Of a stretch of 64,000 bases of DNA, positions 1 through 7,779 are shown piece after piece (positions within the stretch are counted from its first letter, which is position 1; every line of letters starts with the position of its first letter). The notes below the pieces were generated by a model. That model saw only the letters and a program-made list of their open reading frames with translations. It was not told the DNA's origin and did no database searches. The stretch comes from Alphaproteobacteria bacterium (GTDB lineage: Bacteria; Pseudomonadota; Alphaproteobacteria; Micavibrionales; Micavibrionaceae): assembly GCA_030432025.1 (NCBI GenBank), contig JAUIIA010000002.1, positions 124,001-188,000 on the forward strand. The letters are read 5' to 3'. Position numbers and translations under genes: made by a program.

Positions 1-467
1 CACAATGTTTTCACATTGTAATTTATATGCGCTTCCCTCGGATTACTCTGCTTTTCTTCAGCCGTTTTTTCTATCAGCTCTTGTAGCTCTAAAGGTGCAT
101 CTGCGAAATGAATTTGTAAGAACTTATCTCTGTATCTGAGAATTGCATTTCCAGTATAATTGCCAATACCCTGGTTGGTGTTTAGCGTAGGCAAGGCAAA
201 AACTTTTCCATCCACGACTTCAGCGACATAAGCATATGTTCGCGTTGTAAAATACTGCAACTCTTCGTCCTCACCATCATTATCAATGTCCACAAAGAAC
301 GATTTTTGATAATTCTCGATAGGTGACCCAACAAATAAATCATTGATGGTTTTGTCCTTATACATCTCCTGCATTTCACTGCAAACATCGCGGGAAACAT
401 CAACCTTAGCTATTGCCTCTGCGTGTACTAGGAATAAAAAAAGAACTGTCAGGATAGATTTTTTCAT
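1..467 (-). CDS. Secreted hypothetical protein, 3' end cut by window edge
   Basis: The reading frame opens with ATG at 467 and stays open to base 1, so at least 155 residues are visible and the C-terminus lies outside the window. The N-terminus is a signal peptide (MKKS, a hydrophobic run, cleavage likely after AIA near residue 20), so the product is exported. Residues about 60-68 (DIDNDGEDE) look like an acidic calcium-loop type motif of the kind seen in FG-GAP/VCBS proteins, but one motif does not assign the family. The gene is richer in A+T than its neighbours. I do not recognise the protein. Confidence 0.7.
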   Translation of the reverse strand, partial: MKKSILTVLFLFLVHAEAIAKVDVSRDVCSEMQEMYKDKTINDLFVGSPIENYQKSFFVDIDNDGEDEELQYFTTRTYAYVAEVVDGKVFALPTLNTNQGIGNYTGNAILRYRDKFLQIHFADAPLELQELIEKTAEEKQSNPREAHINYNVKTL

Positions 468-504
468 ACCGACCGTTATCGCACAAAGTCTGACTTCAAT
501 CTAC

Positions 505-1017
505 TTAACCCGTCAAACTACCCTTCACATACGCAGCCGCCGCTGAGCTTGAATATTCAAATGAGCGGGAATAGCTCGCCTCCAGCAATCGGCTTTGCGA
601 AATCTCGATATCGCCGTCCGTTGTCTCCAGCGTCACCGTCGTTTCCTGCAAAAAACTCAGCTCATAGCTCTCGGTAAAGGAAAAGCTTTCCTGCGCCGCA
701 ATCGCGCCGATATCAACCCGCAGCGACCCGCGCTTCAGAAGCGGCGCTTCATTCTCATCAACGCCGTTGCGCCCCTGCACCAATGATGCAAGCCGCAGGG
801 CAAATTCACGGTCCTCCCGCAATTTGCGTTGCGCATCTTCGGAAATATCGACGATATCGAAAACTCTGGAAAGCGGGTCATCGGGCACTTCACGCGTGCC
901 GCCCGCATACGCACTGGCCGACAACGCGGCCGCGCTTTGCTGATGCTGAATTTCAACTGATTTTGTAACAGACACAGATGTTGTTTGCGCAATACTCGCG
1001 CTGATAATACCTGTCAT
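505..1017 (-). CDS. Hypothetical protein, 170 aa
   Basis: The start chosen is ATG at 1017, because AAGGGAG sits just upstream; the frame is open further upstream but has no better start. The product has no membrane segment. The first 40 residues are Ser/Ala/Gln rich, the middle (about 45-75) is charged and probably helical with a SEDAQRKL motif, and the C-terminal half is Ser/Thr/Glu rich with alternating hydrophobics, suggesting beta structure. The SEDAQ-type motif recalls short segments in flagellar-associated small proteins, but that is a weak resemblance. Function unknown. It is divergent from the lipase-like gene at 1133. Confidence 0.65.
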   Translation of the reverse strand: MTGIISASIAQTTSVSVTKSVEIQHQQSAAALSASAYAGGTREVPDDPLSRVFDIVDISEDAQRKLREDREFALRLASLVQGRNGVDENEAPLLKRGSLRVDIGAIAAQESFSFTESYELSFLQETTVTLETTDGDIEISQSRLLEASYSRSFEYSSSAAAAYVKGSLTG

Positions 1018-1132
1018 GGTTATCTCCCTTCTGGAGGTCCAAATCAAATAGAGGTAACAATACTTGTCCCTTCCATTATACACCGAAATTCGCTTAAATA
1101 CGAATATTGAAAACAACTGTATTCCCTGACTT

Positions 1133-1825
1133 ATGACTGAAATCGTCGTCCTCCTCCACGGTATCCTGCGCAGCCGTACCGACATGCTCTTGATTGAACG
1201 TGCCTTGAGAAAAGCAGATTATATTCCGATCAATATCCGCTACCCCTCTCGCACCATGCCATTGGAGGAACTGACCGATTTCGTCGCCGAGACGATTAAA
1301 AACCACGAGGATTACGACCCCGATCTGCCGATCAATTTCGTCACCCATTCCATGGGTGGCCTAATTACGCGTTATTACCTCGCAACACACAGACCGGATA
1401 ATCTCAACAGGGTCGTCATGCTCAGCCCGCCAAACACGGGCAGTGAATTTGCCGACTTTTTCGATGACCATAAAATGCTCGGCGAACCGTTCCGCAAAAT
1501 ATTTGGTCCCGCCGGCCCGCAACTGCGCACCGACCACGAACATATAACCGGCGACATCGATTACCCGCTTGGCATCATCGCGGGCAGCGCCTCCATCAAC
1601 CCCCTCGCCCCATGGGTACTGGAGGGGGAGCATGACGGCATCGTCCCCGTTGAGCGCACAAAGATCGATGGCATGGCCGACCATATCGTCATCTTCGCCA
1701 CCCATTCCTTCATGATGTTCAACCCGAAGGTGATCGCGCAAACAATCGAGTTTTTAGACAACGGCAAATTCAACCACCAAAAACCGGATCTGGAAATAGA
1801 CCCGGAAACGGCAACCCCCGAATAA
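1133..1825 (+). CDS. Alpha/beta-hydrolase, lipase/esterase-like
   Basis: This 230-residue cytosolic protein has the order of an alpha/beta-hydrolase. An oxyanion-type HGIL segment lies at residues 9-12 and the nucleophile elbow THSMGG has Ser73. The likely acid is Asp168 in GEHDG and the likely base His191 in ATHS. The HG...HSMGG layout resembles the PGAP1/triacylglycerol-lipase-like group that hydrolyses ester or amide bonds of lipids. No signal peptide is visible. It is followed after 9 bp by the FecR-domain gene and may share a transcript. Substrate is unknown. No clear Shine-Dalgarno precedes the ATG. Confidence 0.85.
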   Translation: MTEIVVLLHGILRSRTDMLLIERALRKADYIPINIRYPSRTMPLEELTDFVAETIKNHEDYDPDLPINFVTHSMGGLITRYYLATHRPDNLNRVVMLSPPNTGSEFADFFDDHKMLGEPFRKIFGPAGPQLRTDHEHITGDIDYPLGIIAGSASINPLAPWVLEGEHDGIVPVERTKIDGMADHIVIFATHSFMMFNPKVIAQTIEFLDNGKFNHQKPDLEIDPETATPE

Positions 1826-1834
1826 GAGGCCAAA

Positions 1835-2617
1835 ATGAGAATACTCCCGCTCCTGACATTATTTGTTCTGTTCACCCCCACTCAAGTTCTCGCACAAGCC
1901 GAAACCCCGATCGGTGAATTTATCGAACTCGAAGGCAGCGCCTTCATTGTAACAGAGGAAGAAGAGACATCTGCCGAAGTCGGCGACCCTATATTCCTCA
2001 ATGACACGATCGAGACCGAAGCAGACACACGCGCCATGATCCAGCTCAAGGACGAGACTGAAATCATCTTAGGCTCCAAAGCCAGCCTGAAGGTCGACAC
2101 TTACGTATTCGACCCCGCCGACACATCGAAGAATGAAGGTGATTTGCTGGTTAAAGGTCCGTTCGTGTGGATGAGCGGCCTACTCCCCAAAAACAACCGT
2201 AATGTGAATATACAGACACCTTTGGGGTCAATCGGCATTCGCGGAACCACTGTCTGGGGCGGAACTCTGGATGCAAAATTCGGCGTCTTCGTTTTTGACG
2301 GCAAGGTCTTTTTCACAAACTCGACAGGACGCGTCACAATCGAAAAAGATGAAGGCGTGTTCGTCACGGAAAAAAGCCCCGGCCTGAATGTCAAAAAATG
2401 GGGAAATGCCAAAATCGAAGCGGCATTTGACACCATTGCCTTAAGCGATAGCAGCAAACAGTCTGAAAAATATCTCCGACTGGTGAATAAAGACTTTGAA
2501 GTCGCGCCTGAGACGCCGATGGAGGCAACAGAAGACAAGCTGGGAATACCTCAACTTGAGGACAAAAACGCCCCTGCCCCGACCGAGCCGACCGAAGAAC
2601 CAAATCTTGAAGAATAA
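1835..2617 (+). CDS. FecR-domain periplasmic protein
   Basis: The product (260 aa) begins with a signal peptide (MRIL...VLAQA, cleavage near residue 21). A FecR domain follows at about residues 25-150: a doubled GDPIF/NDTI segment, an EIILGSKASL strand and the LGSIGIRGTT signature near residue 130. FecR domains act in the periplasm as ligand or sigma-regulator sensing modules, and many free-standing copies have no known partner. The last 40 residues are Pro/Glu rich and probably disordered. No FecI-type sigma factor or TonB receptor lies nearby, so a signalling role is not supported by context. A GAGG ribosome site precedes the ATG. Confidence 0.85.
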   Translation: MRILPLLTLFVLFTPTQVLAQAETPIGEFIELEGSAFIVTEEEETSAEVGDPIFLNDTIETEADTRAMIQLKDETEIILGSKASLKVDTYVFDPADTSKNEGDLLVKGPFVWMSGLLPKNNRNVNIQTPLGSIGIRGTTVWGGTLDAKFGVFVFDGKVFFTNSTGRVTIEKDEGVFVTEKSPGLNVKKWGNAKIEAAFDTIALSDSSKQSEKYLRLVNKDFEVAPETPMEATEDKLGIPQLEDKNAPAPTEPTEEPNLEE

Positions 2618-2623
2618 ATGAAA

Positions 2624-2872
2624 TTAGAGCAGCTGATTTAAACGCTGCGCGCTCGAAGATAGGACAGCACCACTGTCTTCCTCCAGCAATGCGCGAGTCT
2701 GGCTCGCCGTATCATTGGCTTGCGCTTCCAGCGCTTCAGGCGATAGCTCAACCTGATCCCCCTGCGCAGCTGCATCAGCTTCAGGCGAATTCTCTGTCTG
2801 TTTGTTGTTTTGTGTGCGGTTTACTTGCCCGACATTCGCCGGGTTACCCGCACCTGTAATCGGATCAACCAT
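2624..2872 (-). CDS. Small hypothetical protein with FlgM-like motif
   Basis: This is an 82-residue acidic, Gln/Asn/Ala-rich protein with no membrane segment. The segment around residues 40-52 (DQVELSPEALEAQ) resembles the conserved N-terminal DxVELSxEA motif of FlgM-like anti-sigma-28 proteins, but the C-terminal sigma-binding helices of FlgM are not recognisable. AGGAAAAG upstream of 2872 supports the start. It ends 6 bp from the convergent FecR-domain gene. It may be a small flagellar-type regulator or simply an orphan; function is not assigned. Confidence 0.6.
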   Translation of the reverse strand: MVDPITGAGNPANVGQVNRTQNNKQTENSPEADAAAQGDQVELSPEALEAQANDTASQTRALLEEDSGAVLSSSAQRLNQLL

Positions 2873-2949
2873 CTTTTCCTAACCTTATACCCAGATACCA
2901 TTTTAATATTTATGGGCTCTCAATGCAATTCCATAATCAACAAACGGGC

Positions 2950-3741
2950 TTAAAGTGCGAGCCTTAGCACCTTAAAATGCGGTTCCGCGCCCAACTTCGG
3001 CGAAAACACATCATTTTTCACACCTTTAATCTGTTTCAGATAAATCTCTGACAGCTTCTGGGTTTTCCTGAGAAAGCGATTATCGCACCGAACACCACGC
3101 ACCGTAAGGCTTGCCACTTTCTCTACAACTTCAGGCAAACCATCTGCAGGCTTGAGGTCGTAAAGCTTATCCATGCGCTGCCCATGCTGCTTCAACAAAT
3201 CTTCAGGCAACAAACACCGCCTCTGCCGTGCGAAATGCGGCACACTGCGCAATAACCCCGCCAGCGCGTAATTCACGGACACTGGCTGCACTGGCTCGAC
3301 GTCATCATCCCCGCCAGCGACCTTAACGGCCAACTTCATCAACGGCGTCGTGGTGAAATCCGCATAATTGATCAGCCCCTCAATATTCCCCGGCAAAACA
3401 TCCTCCAGATCAAACTCCCGCGCATAAATCAACTTCTCGAAATGCTCTTGCGGCAAATCATATTTCTCGATCGCCCCAGCCAGCGCCATCAGCACCTCAT
3501 GCTCCAGCGCGATGCCGCTATCATAGATCTCGCTAATCGCCTCGCGCCACCATTGTAAACGGATCAATCCCAGCTGCGTCTCACTGACGACTTCACGGGT
3601 TTTGGCAATCTCCAGATTAAACGCGAATAACGCGAACAAAGCATCACGGCTGGCTTCGGGCGCAAACATAGACAGCAAATAGCGATCAGGGTCATACGCC
3701 TTGACCTGCTCCGCACAATAATCGCTGTTCGTTAATACCAT
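2950..3741 (-). CDS. Squalene/phytoene synthase-fold protein, NDUFAF6-like
   Basis: The 263-residue protein has the trans-isoprenyl diphosphate synthase (head-to-head) fold signature near residues 40-70: FALFAFNLEIAKTREVVSE followed by LGLIRLQWWREAISEIY. These segments match mitochondrial NDUFAF6 (C8orf38), a complex I assembly factor, better than true squalene or phytoene synthases. The aspartate-rich substrate motifs expected of active enzymes are not evident at the first site. The likely role is in respiratory complex assembly rather than carotenoid or hopanoid synthesis, by homology only. In many alphaproteobacteria it follows the secF/Mth938-like gene; here sodB and an orphan lie between them. 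Confidence 0.8.
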   Translation of the reverse strand: MVLTNSDYCAEQVKAYDPDRYLLSMFAPEASRDALFALFAFNLEIAKTREVVSETQLGLIRLQWWREAISEIYDSGIALEHEVLMALAGAIEKYDLPQEHFEKLIYAREFDLEDVLPGNIEGLINYADFTTTPLMKLAVKVAGGDDDVEPVQPVSVNYALAGLLRSVPHFARQRRCLLPEDLLKQHGQRMDKLYDLKPADGLPEVVEKVASLTVRGVRCDNRFLRKTQKLSEIYLKQIKGVKNDVFSPKLGAEPHFKVLRLAL

Positions 3742-3797
3742 GACTTATTTTACGCCTTTTCCCTTGAGAAATTGAACCTTTGCATTAGGTTAGGTGT

Positions 3798-3812
3798 TGT
3801 TGTTCTACAACA
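3798..3812. promoter_or_regulatory. Inverted repeat upstream of sodB
   Basis: TGTTGT and ACAACA are separated by TCT, giving a perfect 15 bp interrupted palindrome 33 bp before the sodB start. The position suits an operator or a 5'-UTR hairpin. No regulator is identified, and the sequence does not match a Fur box by eye. Confidence 0.3.
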
Positions 3813-3845
3813 TCAGATACCGAATTAAAACGAGAGGAATTGAAT

Positions 3846-4472
3846 ATGTCTTTTGAACTACCGGAACTCCCATACGCTTACGATGCTCTCGACCCGTATA
3901 TGTCAGCGGAAACGCTGGAATTCCACCACGACAAACACCACAACGCCTATGTGCAAAAAGGAAACGAGATGATTCAAGGCACAGGCCTTGAAGATGCGTC
4001 CCTTGAACAAGCCATGGTCAGCGCCTTCAAAGACCCGAAGCATGGCGGTCTGTTCAACCAGCTTGGTCAGCACTACAACCACATCCATTTCTGGAACTGG
4101 ATGAAGGCCGATGGTGGCGGCAAAGCCATGGACGGCAAACTGGAAGAAAAAATCAAAGAAGACCTCGGTGGCTACGATGCTTTCCGCGATGAGTTCCTGA
4201 AAAAAGGCGCCGGCCAATTCGGTTCTGGCTGGGTCTGGCTCGCACAAGACGGTGCATCCGGCAAACTAGAAGTTGTCGCGACACCAAATGGTGAAAACCC
4301 GCTCGTATACGGCAAAACGCCATTGCTCGGTTGTGATGTTTGGGAACACAGCTACTACATCGACTACCGCAATGCGCGCCCAAAATACCTCGAGGCATTC
4401 GTCGATAATCTCGTAAACTGGGAATATGTGGCGGAATTGTTTGAAAAAGGGCCGGTTAAGCTCGCTGCTTAA
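3846..4472 (+). CDS. sodB: Superoxide dismutase, Fe type
   Basis: The product converts superoxide to oxygen and hydrogen peroxide. At 208 residues it has the usual family length. Metal ligands are His27 (FHHDKHH), His79 (NHIHFW), Asp164 and His168 (CDVWEHSYYIDY). Gln75, four residues before His79, is the position typical of iron enzymes. No signal peptide is present, so it is cytosolic. ATG at 3846 is preferred over the in-frame TTG at 3840 because AGGA at 3835-3838 is properly spaced from it. Its stop codon overlaps that of the convergent 596-residue gene by 4 bp. Confidence 0.95.
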   Translation: MSFELPELPYAYDALDPYMSAETLEFHHDKHHNAYVQKGNEMIQGTGLEDASLEQAMVSAFKDPKHGGLFNQLGQHYNHIHFWNWMKADGGGKAMDGKLEEKIKEDLGGYDAFRDEFLKKGAGQFGSGWVWLAQDGASGKLEVVATPNGENPLVYGKTPLLGCDVWEHSYYIDYRNARPKYLEAFVDNLVNWEYVAELFEKGPVKLAA

Positions 4473-6259
4473 TTAGGGCCAAATTCAATAACGTCTCTGG
4501 CGCGTTGTTCTATATCCATAGAACTATACTGCTCATGCAAGCCATTCAAACGCTCGGCAAGCTGTCTTAACTCTTCATCGGCTGTAAAGTCGTCACCGAA
4601 GTCAGAACTGACAGGCAGCTTGTCGATATCAATTGTGCCATTCTCTGCAACAGCATCTGCAAAGTTAGTACGCACAGCCGCGATGGCTGCTTTTGTCTGC
4701 ATCGCGACAACAATATCGTAAACGGGACCACTCCCATCCTCAGCCGCTACATTCAGCAACCCTTCAATCTCTGCTGTCGTCGCCTCGACCTTTGCTCTCA
4801 ACGCCATTTCATCAGCATCAAGCCCGTCACCTGCCGCGGGTTCAATAGTCTCAAGAGGTGGATCAACACGACCCGGACTATACACTTCCGCTTCTACCGC
4901 TGCGCCTGTATCGAGTTCTTCCACCTTAACATCATTCGTAACTTCAACCGTGCCGCCATCGAGAAGTGTTTGAGCATCTTCAACACGCCCCTCCTCCAAA
5001 GCCTCCAAAGCCAATCTGAACTTGCTGTCATCACCCAATGGCGGTGCATATCCTGTTTGTACACTTTCCATCACGTAAGCTGCAGCAATCGGGCGCCATG
5101 ACTCTTCAATCTGCTTATACTCATCACGGCCATCAAAATAATCCGCCACTTTTTCAGGGTCGGGCGGCGTGCCCATATTACGGCGCATTGCTTCCAGAAC
5201 ACGCAGGCCCTTACCTTCATTGTAAAAGCCACCTTCCTCAATCGCTGCCACGGGTGTAGCAGATAAGCCGTAAACCTCATTAGCCAGAACAAACCCTGCT
5301 GTAGCTTCTGGTACAACATCCTGAGGACCTTCAATCAAATCCTCTTCTGGCCCCTCAATCACTACACCGACGGTCTCTCCCGCGCGATCATACTGCGCAC
5401 CAGTAACCTCAACAGACTCAGGCTCGACCTTAACATCCTGAACCGGTGCCGGACGCTCATCATATTGTCGCATTTCAATCACACCGCCTGCAGAAATGCT
5501 GGCAACGGGAATACCAGCACCGAAATTCACACCTGTACTGTTATCCCGATCAACAGCATCACCAAGCTGAACCGAATACTCACGAAGTTGCGCCAGCAAC
5601 ACCGCATTTTCAACATCACCCTTACCTTGAATAAGAACATTATTAAGCTGTGCCCCGCCTGCGACGGCCGCATCACGCGTCAAAACCGGGCTTTGTGGCG
5701 TATCGCCTTCGCGCAAAGACGGATCAACCAGAACAATTTCCGCTCCAACATGATTTCCGCCGAAACGGTCAATCGTCCCGTCGGCCTTTAACACGGCTTG
5801 TCTCAAAACCTGCCCGTCACTCGCCCCGCCTTCAAGCGCTACCAAATCTGCCGAATACACATCCTTGGACGGTAAAAACTCATCGCGATAAGGATCGTAA
5901 CCGCGCGTATCTGCACGCGCATCTTCGATAATCGGCTTAATCAAACTATCCGACAGGTGAATGATATCTTCATGGCTCATCGCAATCGGCTGGCCGGTTT
6001 CAGGATCACGGAACAGCATATACGCCTCCCCGTCATTACCCGTTACAAACGCCATTCCAGCCGCATGCTCATTTTCAAAGCGGATCGGCTCAGGCAAGCC
6101 AACAGGCCATCCATCAGGACGTTCAGGCAAAGATTGCAATGAAATTTCAACAACTTGTTCTGAATTATCGGGATTCACAAGCGACAAAGGCGCGCCCTCT
6201 TGGCTCGCCGCACTCGCAAGGTAAGTCTTTAACTGCTCAAAATAGGATGGTCCCGCCAT
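4469..6259 (-). CDS. Large acidic hypothetical protein, 596 aa
   Basis: I do not recognise this protein. It has no signal peptide or membrane segment and is strongly acidic. The first 110 residues form a compact-looking region (GNDGEAYMLFRDPETGQPI). The middle, about residues 260-300, is rich in Val/Glu/Pro with two similar EVT and VKVE stretches, also seen near residue 440, hinting at internal repeats. The C-terminus is helical and charged. It shares a 4 bp convergent overlap with sodB and sits between two complex I assembly-factor homologues. It may be an effector-like or structural protein specific to its lineage; no function can be assigned. Confidence 0.7.
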   Translation of the reverse strand: MAGPSYFEQLKTYLASAASQEGAPLSLVNPDNSEQVVEISLQSLPERPDGWPVGLPEPIRFENEHAAGMAFVTGNDGEAYMLFRDPETGQPIAMSHEDIIHLSDSLIKPIIEDARADTRGYDPYRDEFLPSKDVYSADLVALEGGASDGQVLRQAVLKADGTIDRFGGNHVGAEIVLVDPSLREGDTPQSPVLTRDAAVAGGAQLNNVLIQGKGDVENAVLLAQLREYSVQLGDAVDRDNSTGVNFGAGIPVASISAGGVIEMRQYDERPAPVQDVKVEPESVEVTGAQYDRAGETVGVVIEGPEEDLIEGPQDVVPEATAGFVLANEVYGLSATPVAAIEEGGFYNEGKGLRVLEAMRRNMGTPPDPEKVADYFDGRDEYKQIEESWRPIAAAYVMESVQTGYAPPLGDDSKFRLALEALEEGRVEDAQTLLDGGTVEVTNDVKVEELDTGAAVEAEVYSPGRVDPPLETIEPAAGDGLDADEMALRAKVEATTAEIEGLLNVAAEDGSGPVYDIVVAMQTKAAIAAVRTNFADAVAENGTIDIDKLPVSSDFGDDFTADEELRQLAERLNGLHEQYSSMDIEQRARDVIEFGPN

Positions 6260-6386
6260 CTATGCACACCCGTAAACTACTGTTTTTTATAGTTTTTCAC
6301 TCGTAGGCACAATAATAGTCGAAAAACCCTAATTTTTGGTGAACACAGGGCAGGAAAAGTCTTTATTGTCAGTATATTAGGAAGAA

Positions 6387-6764
6387 CTAAACAGGAATTA
6401 AGGCCGCAACGACGCGCCGCCCTTCGGCCATCAAGACATTATAGGTACGACAGGCCGCACCAGAATCCATGACATCCACGCTCAAGCCCTTTTCTTTCAG
6501 GGCGTTTCTAAGCTTTGGCTTAAGGAATGTGGTCGCCTTACCGCAACCCAGCAAAACAACATCAATCTCATCAGCTTGATTGGTCAGAAACTCGAAATCC
6601 GCTTCTTCCAGATCCCCTATCTCACCGGAAAAGCCCCAGTCACGGGTCTCGGAAGGCAAAACAAACACAGCCCCGCCATAGGTTTCACCACTGACTTTGA
6701 ACTGCCCGCCAGCATAACTTTGGATAACTTGTTGATTGGCTTTGATCAGGGGCGTGACGTCCAT
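6387..6764 (-). CDS. Mth938-domain protein, NDUFAF3-like
   Basis: This 125-residue protein matches the Mth938/DUF498 family: a beta strand YGGAVFVLP near residue 30, then VVLLGCGK and a C-terminal RTYNVLMAEGRRVVAALIP. The human member NDUFAF3 (C3orf60) is needed for assembly of respiratory complex I, and its bacterial relatives are commonly found beside secD/secF. The start codon directly abuts the secF stop, so translation is probably coupled. It is the last gene of the yajC-secD-secF unit. A bacterial role in complex I assembly is inferred from the homologue. Confidence 0.85.
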   Translation of the reverse strand: MDVTPLIKANQQVIQSYAGGQFKVSGETYGGAVFVLPSETRDWGFSGEIGDLEEADFEFLTNQADEIDVVLLGCGKATTFLKPKLRNALKEKGLSVDVMDSGAACRTYNVLMAEGRRVVAALIPV

Positions 6765-7769
6765 CTACGCCTCCTGTGCCTCTCCTGTGGGAATTTCGGA
6801 GCGCTTCAAATTCGTCAGCAACAATACCGGCGCCGCCACAAATACTGAAGAATACGTACCAACGACAATCCCGATAATCAGCGCATCGACAAACCCGCGG
6901 ATAACTTCCCCGCCGAACACATAAAGGGCAATCAAAGCCAGCAACGTGGTGAAGGAGGTCATCAAGGTTCTGCTCAGCATCTGGTTGATCGACATGTTGA
7001 ACAACTCGGGCAATGGCATCTTCTTGTACTTACGCAAATTCTCACGAATACGGTCAAACACAACCACTGTGTCGTTGATCGAGTAACCCGCAATCATCAA
7101 AATCGCCGCAACCGTAGAAAGATCAAAATCCATTTGCGCGAATGCAAACAGCCCCATAATTGCGACCGTATCGTGCAGCAACGCAATAATCGATGCCACA
7201 CCGAACTGCCACTCAAAGCGGAACCAGACATAACCGAGGATACCAATCATAGACAGGATAACGGCAATCAGCCCTTGCTGCTTTAATTCCTTACCAACCT
7301 GCGGCCCAACATATTCAACGCGACGGTAATCCACCTCTCCGTCTTCGGCAAAAGTATCGTTAACAGCCTGGCGTACATCGTCGATCGCCAACTCCTGTGC
7401 TGTTGGCGGGCACTCGGCCCAGTCCTTGGAATTGGCGCGGCACTCTTCGCGCTCCTGCACTGCGATCGGGTCTTCAACCTGCTGCGGCAAGCGTATCAGC
7501 AAATCATCCTTCGCACCGAATTCCTGAATGGAAATCGCACCAAGCTCCAGACTATTCAACAACGTCCGCATCCCGGCCAGATCGGGCTCAACAGGGGTCT
7601 TGACCTCAATAACCGTACCGCCGGTAAAATCGATACCGAAATTCAGCCCCTTCGTGGAGATCATAAAAATCGATCCGATAATCAAGACCGCCGAAACGAA
7701 ATACGCGACAAAGCGCATGCCGATGAAATCAATCATCGTTTCTTCGGGAACTATGCGTAAACCTTTCAT
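6765..7769 (-). CDS. secF: Protein translocase subunit SecF
   Basis: SecF forms the SecDF complex with SecD in the inner membrane, using the proton motive force to help pull exported proteins out of SecYEG. The 334 residues show an N-terminal membrane segment followed by the SecF signature NFGIDFTGGT near residue 50. A periplasmic region follows, then five further membrane segments with the GYSINDTVVVFDRIREN motif. The gene lies 10 bp after secD and abuts the Mth938-like gene. Confidence 0.97.
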   Translation of the reverse strand: MKGLRIVPEETMIDFIGMRFVAYFVSAVLIIGSIFMISTKGLNFGIDFTGGTVIEVKTPVEPDLAGMRTLLNSLELGAISIQEFGAKDDLLIRLPQQVEDPIAVQEREECRANSKDWAECPPTAQELAIDDVRQAVNDTFAEDGEVDYRRVEYVGPQVGKELKQQGLIAVILSMIGILGYVWFRFEWQFGVASIIALLHDTVAIMGLFAFAQMDFDLSTVAAILMIAGYSINDTVVVFDRIRENLRKYKKMPLPELFNMSINQMLSRTLMTSFTTLLALIALYVFGGEVIRGFVDALIIGIVVGTYSSVFVAAPVLLLTNLKRSEIPTGEAQEA

Positions 7770-7779
7770 AACTTAATCC

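Noticed and set aside
1361-1741. 126-codon minus-strand frame opposite the lipase-like gene
   Set aside because: Shadow of an alpha/beta-hydrolase that has a complete Ser-Asp-His arrangement.
2950-3741. True squalene or phytoene synthase for hopanoid or carotenoid synthesis
   Set aside because: The segment expected to carry the first aspartate-rich motif reads IAKTREVV, and the sequence matches NDUFAF6 better. No hopanoid or carotenoid genes are nearby.
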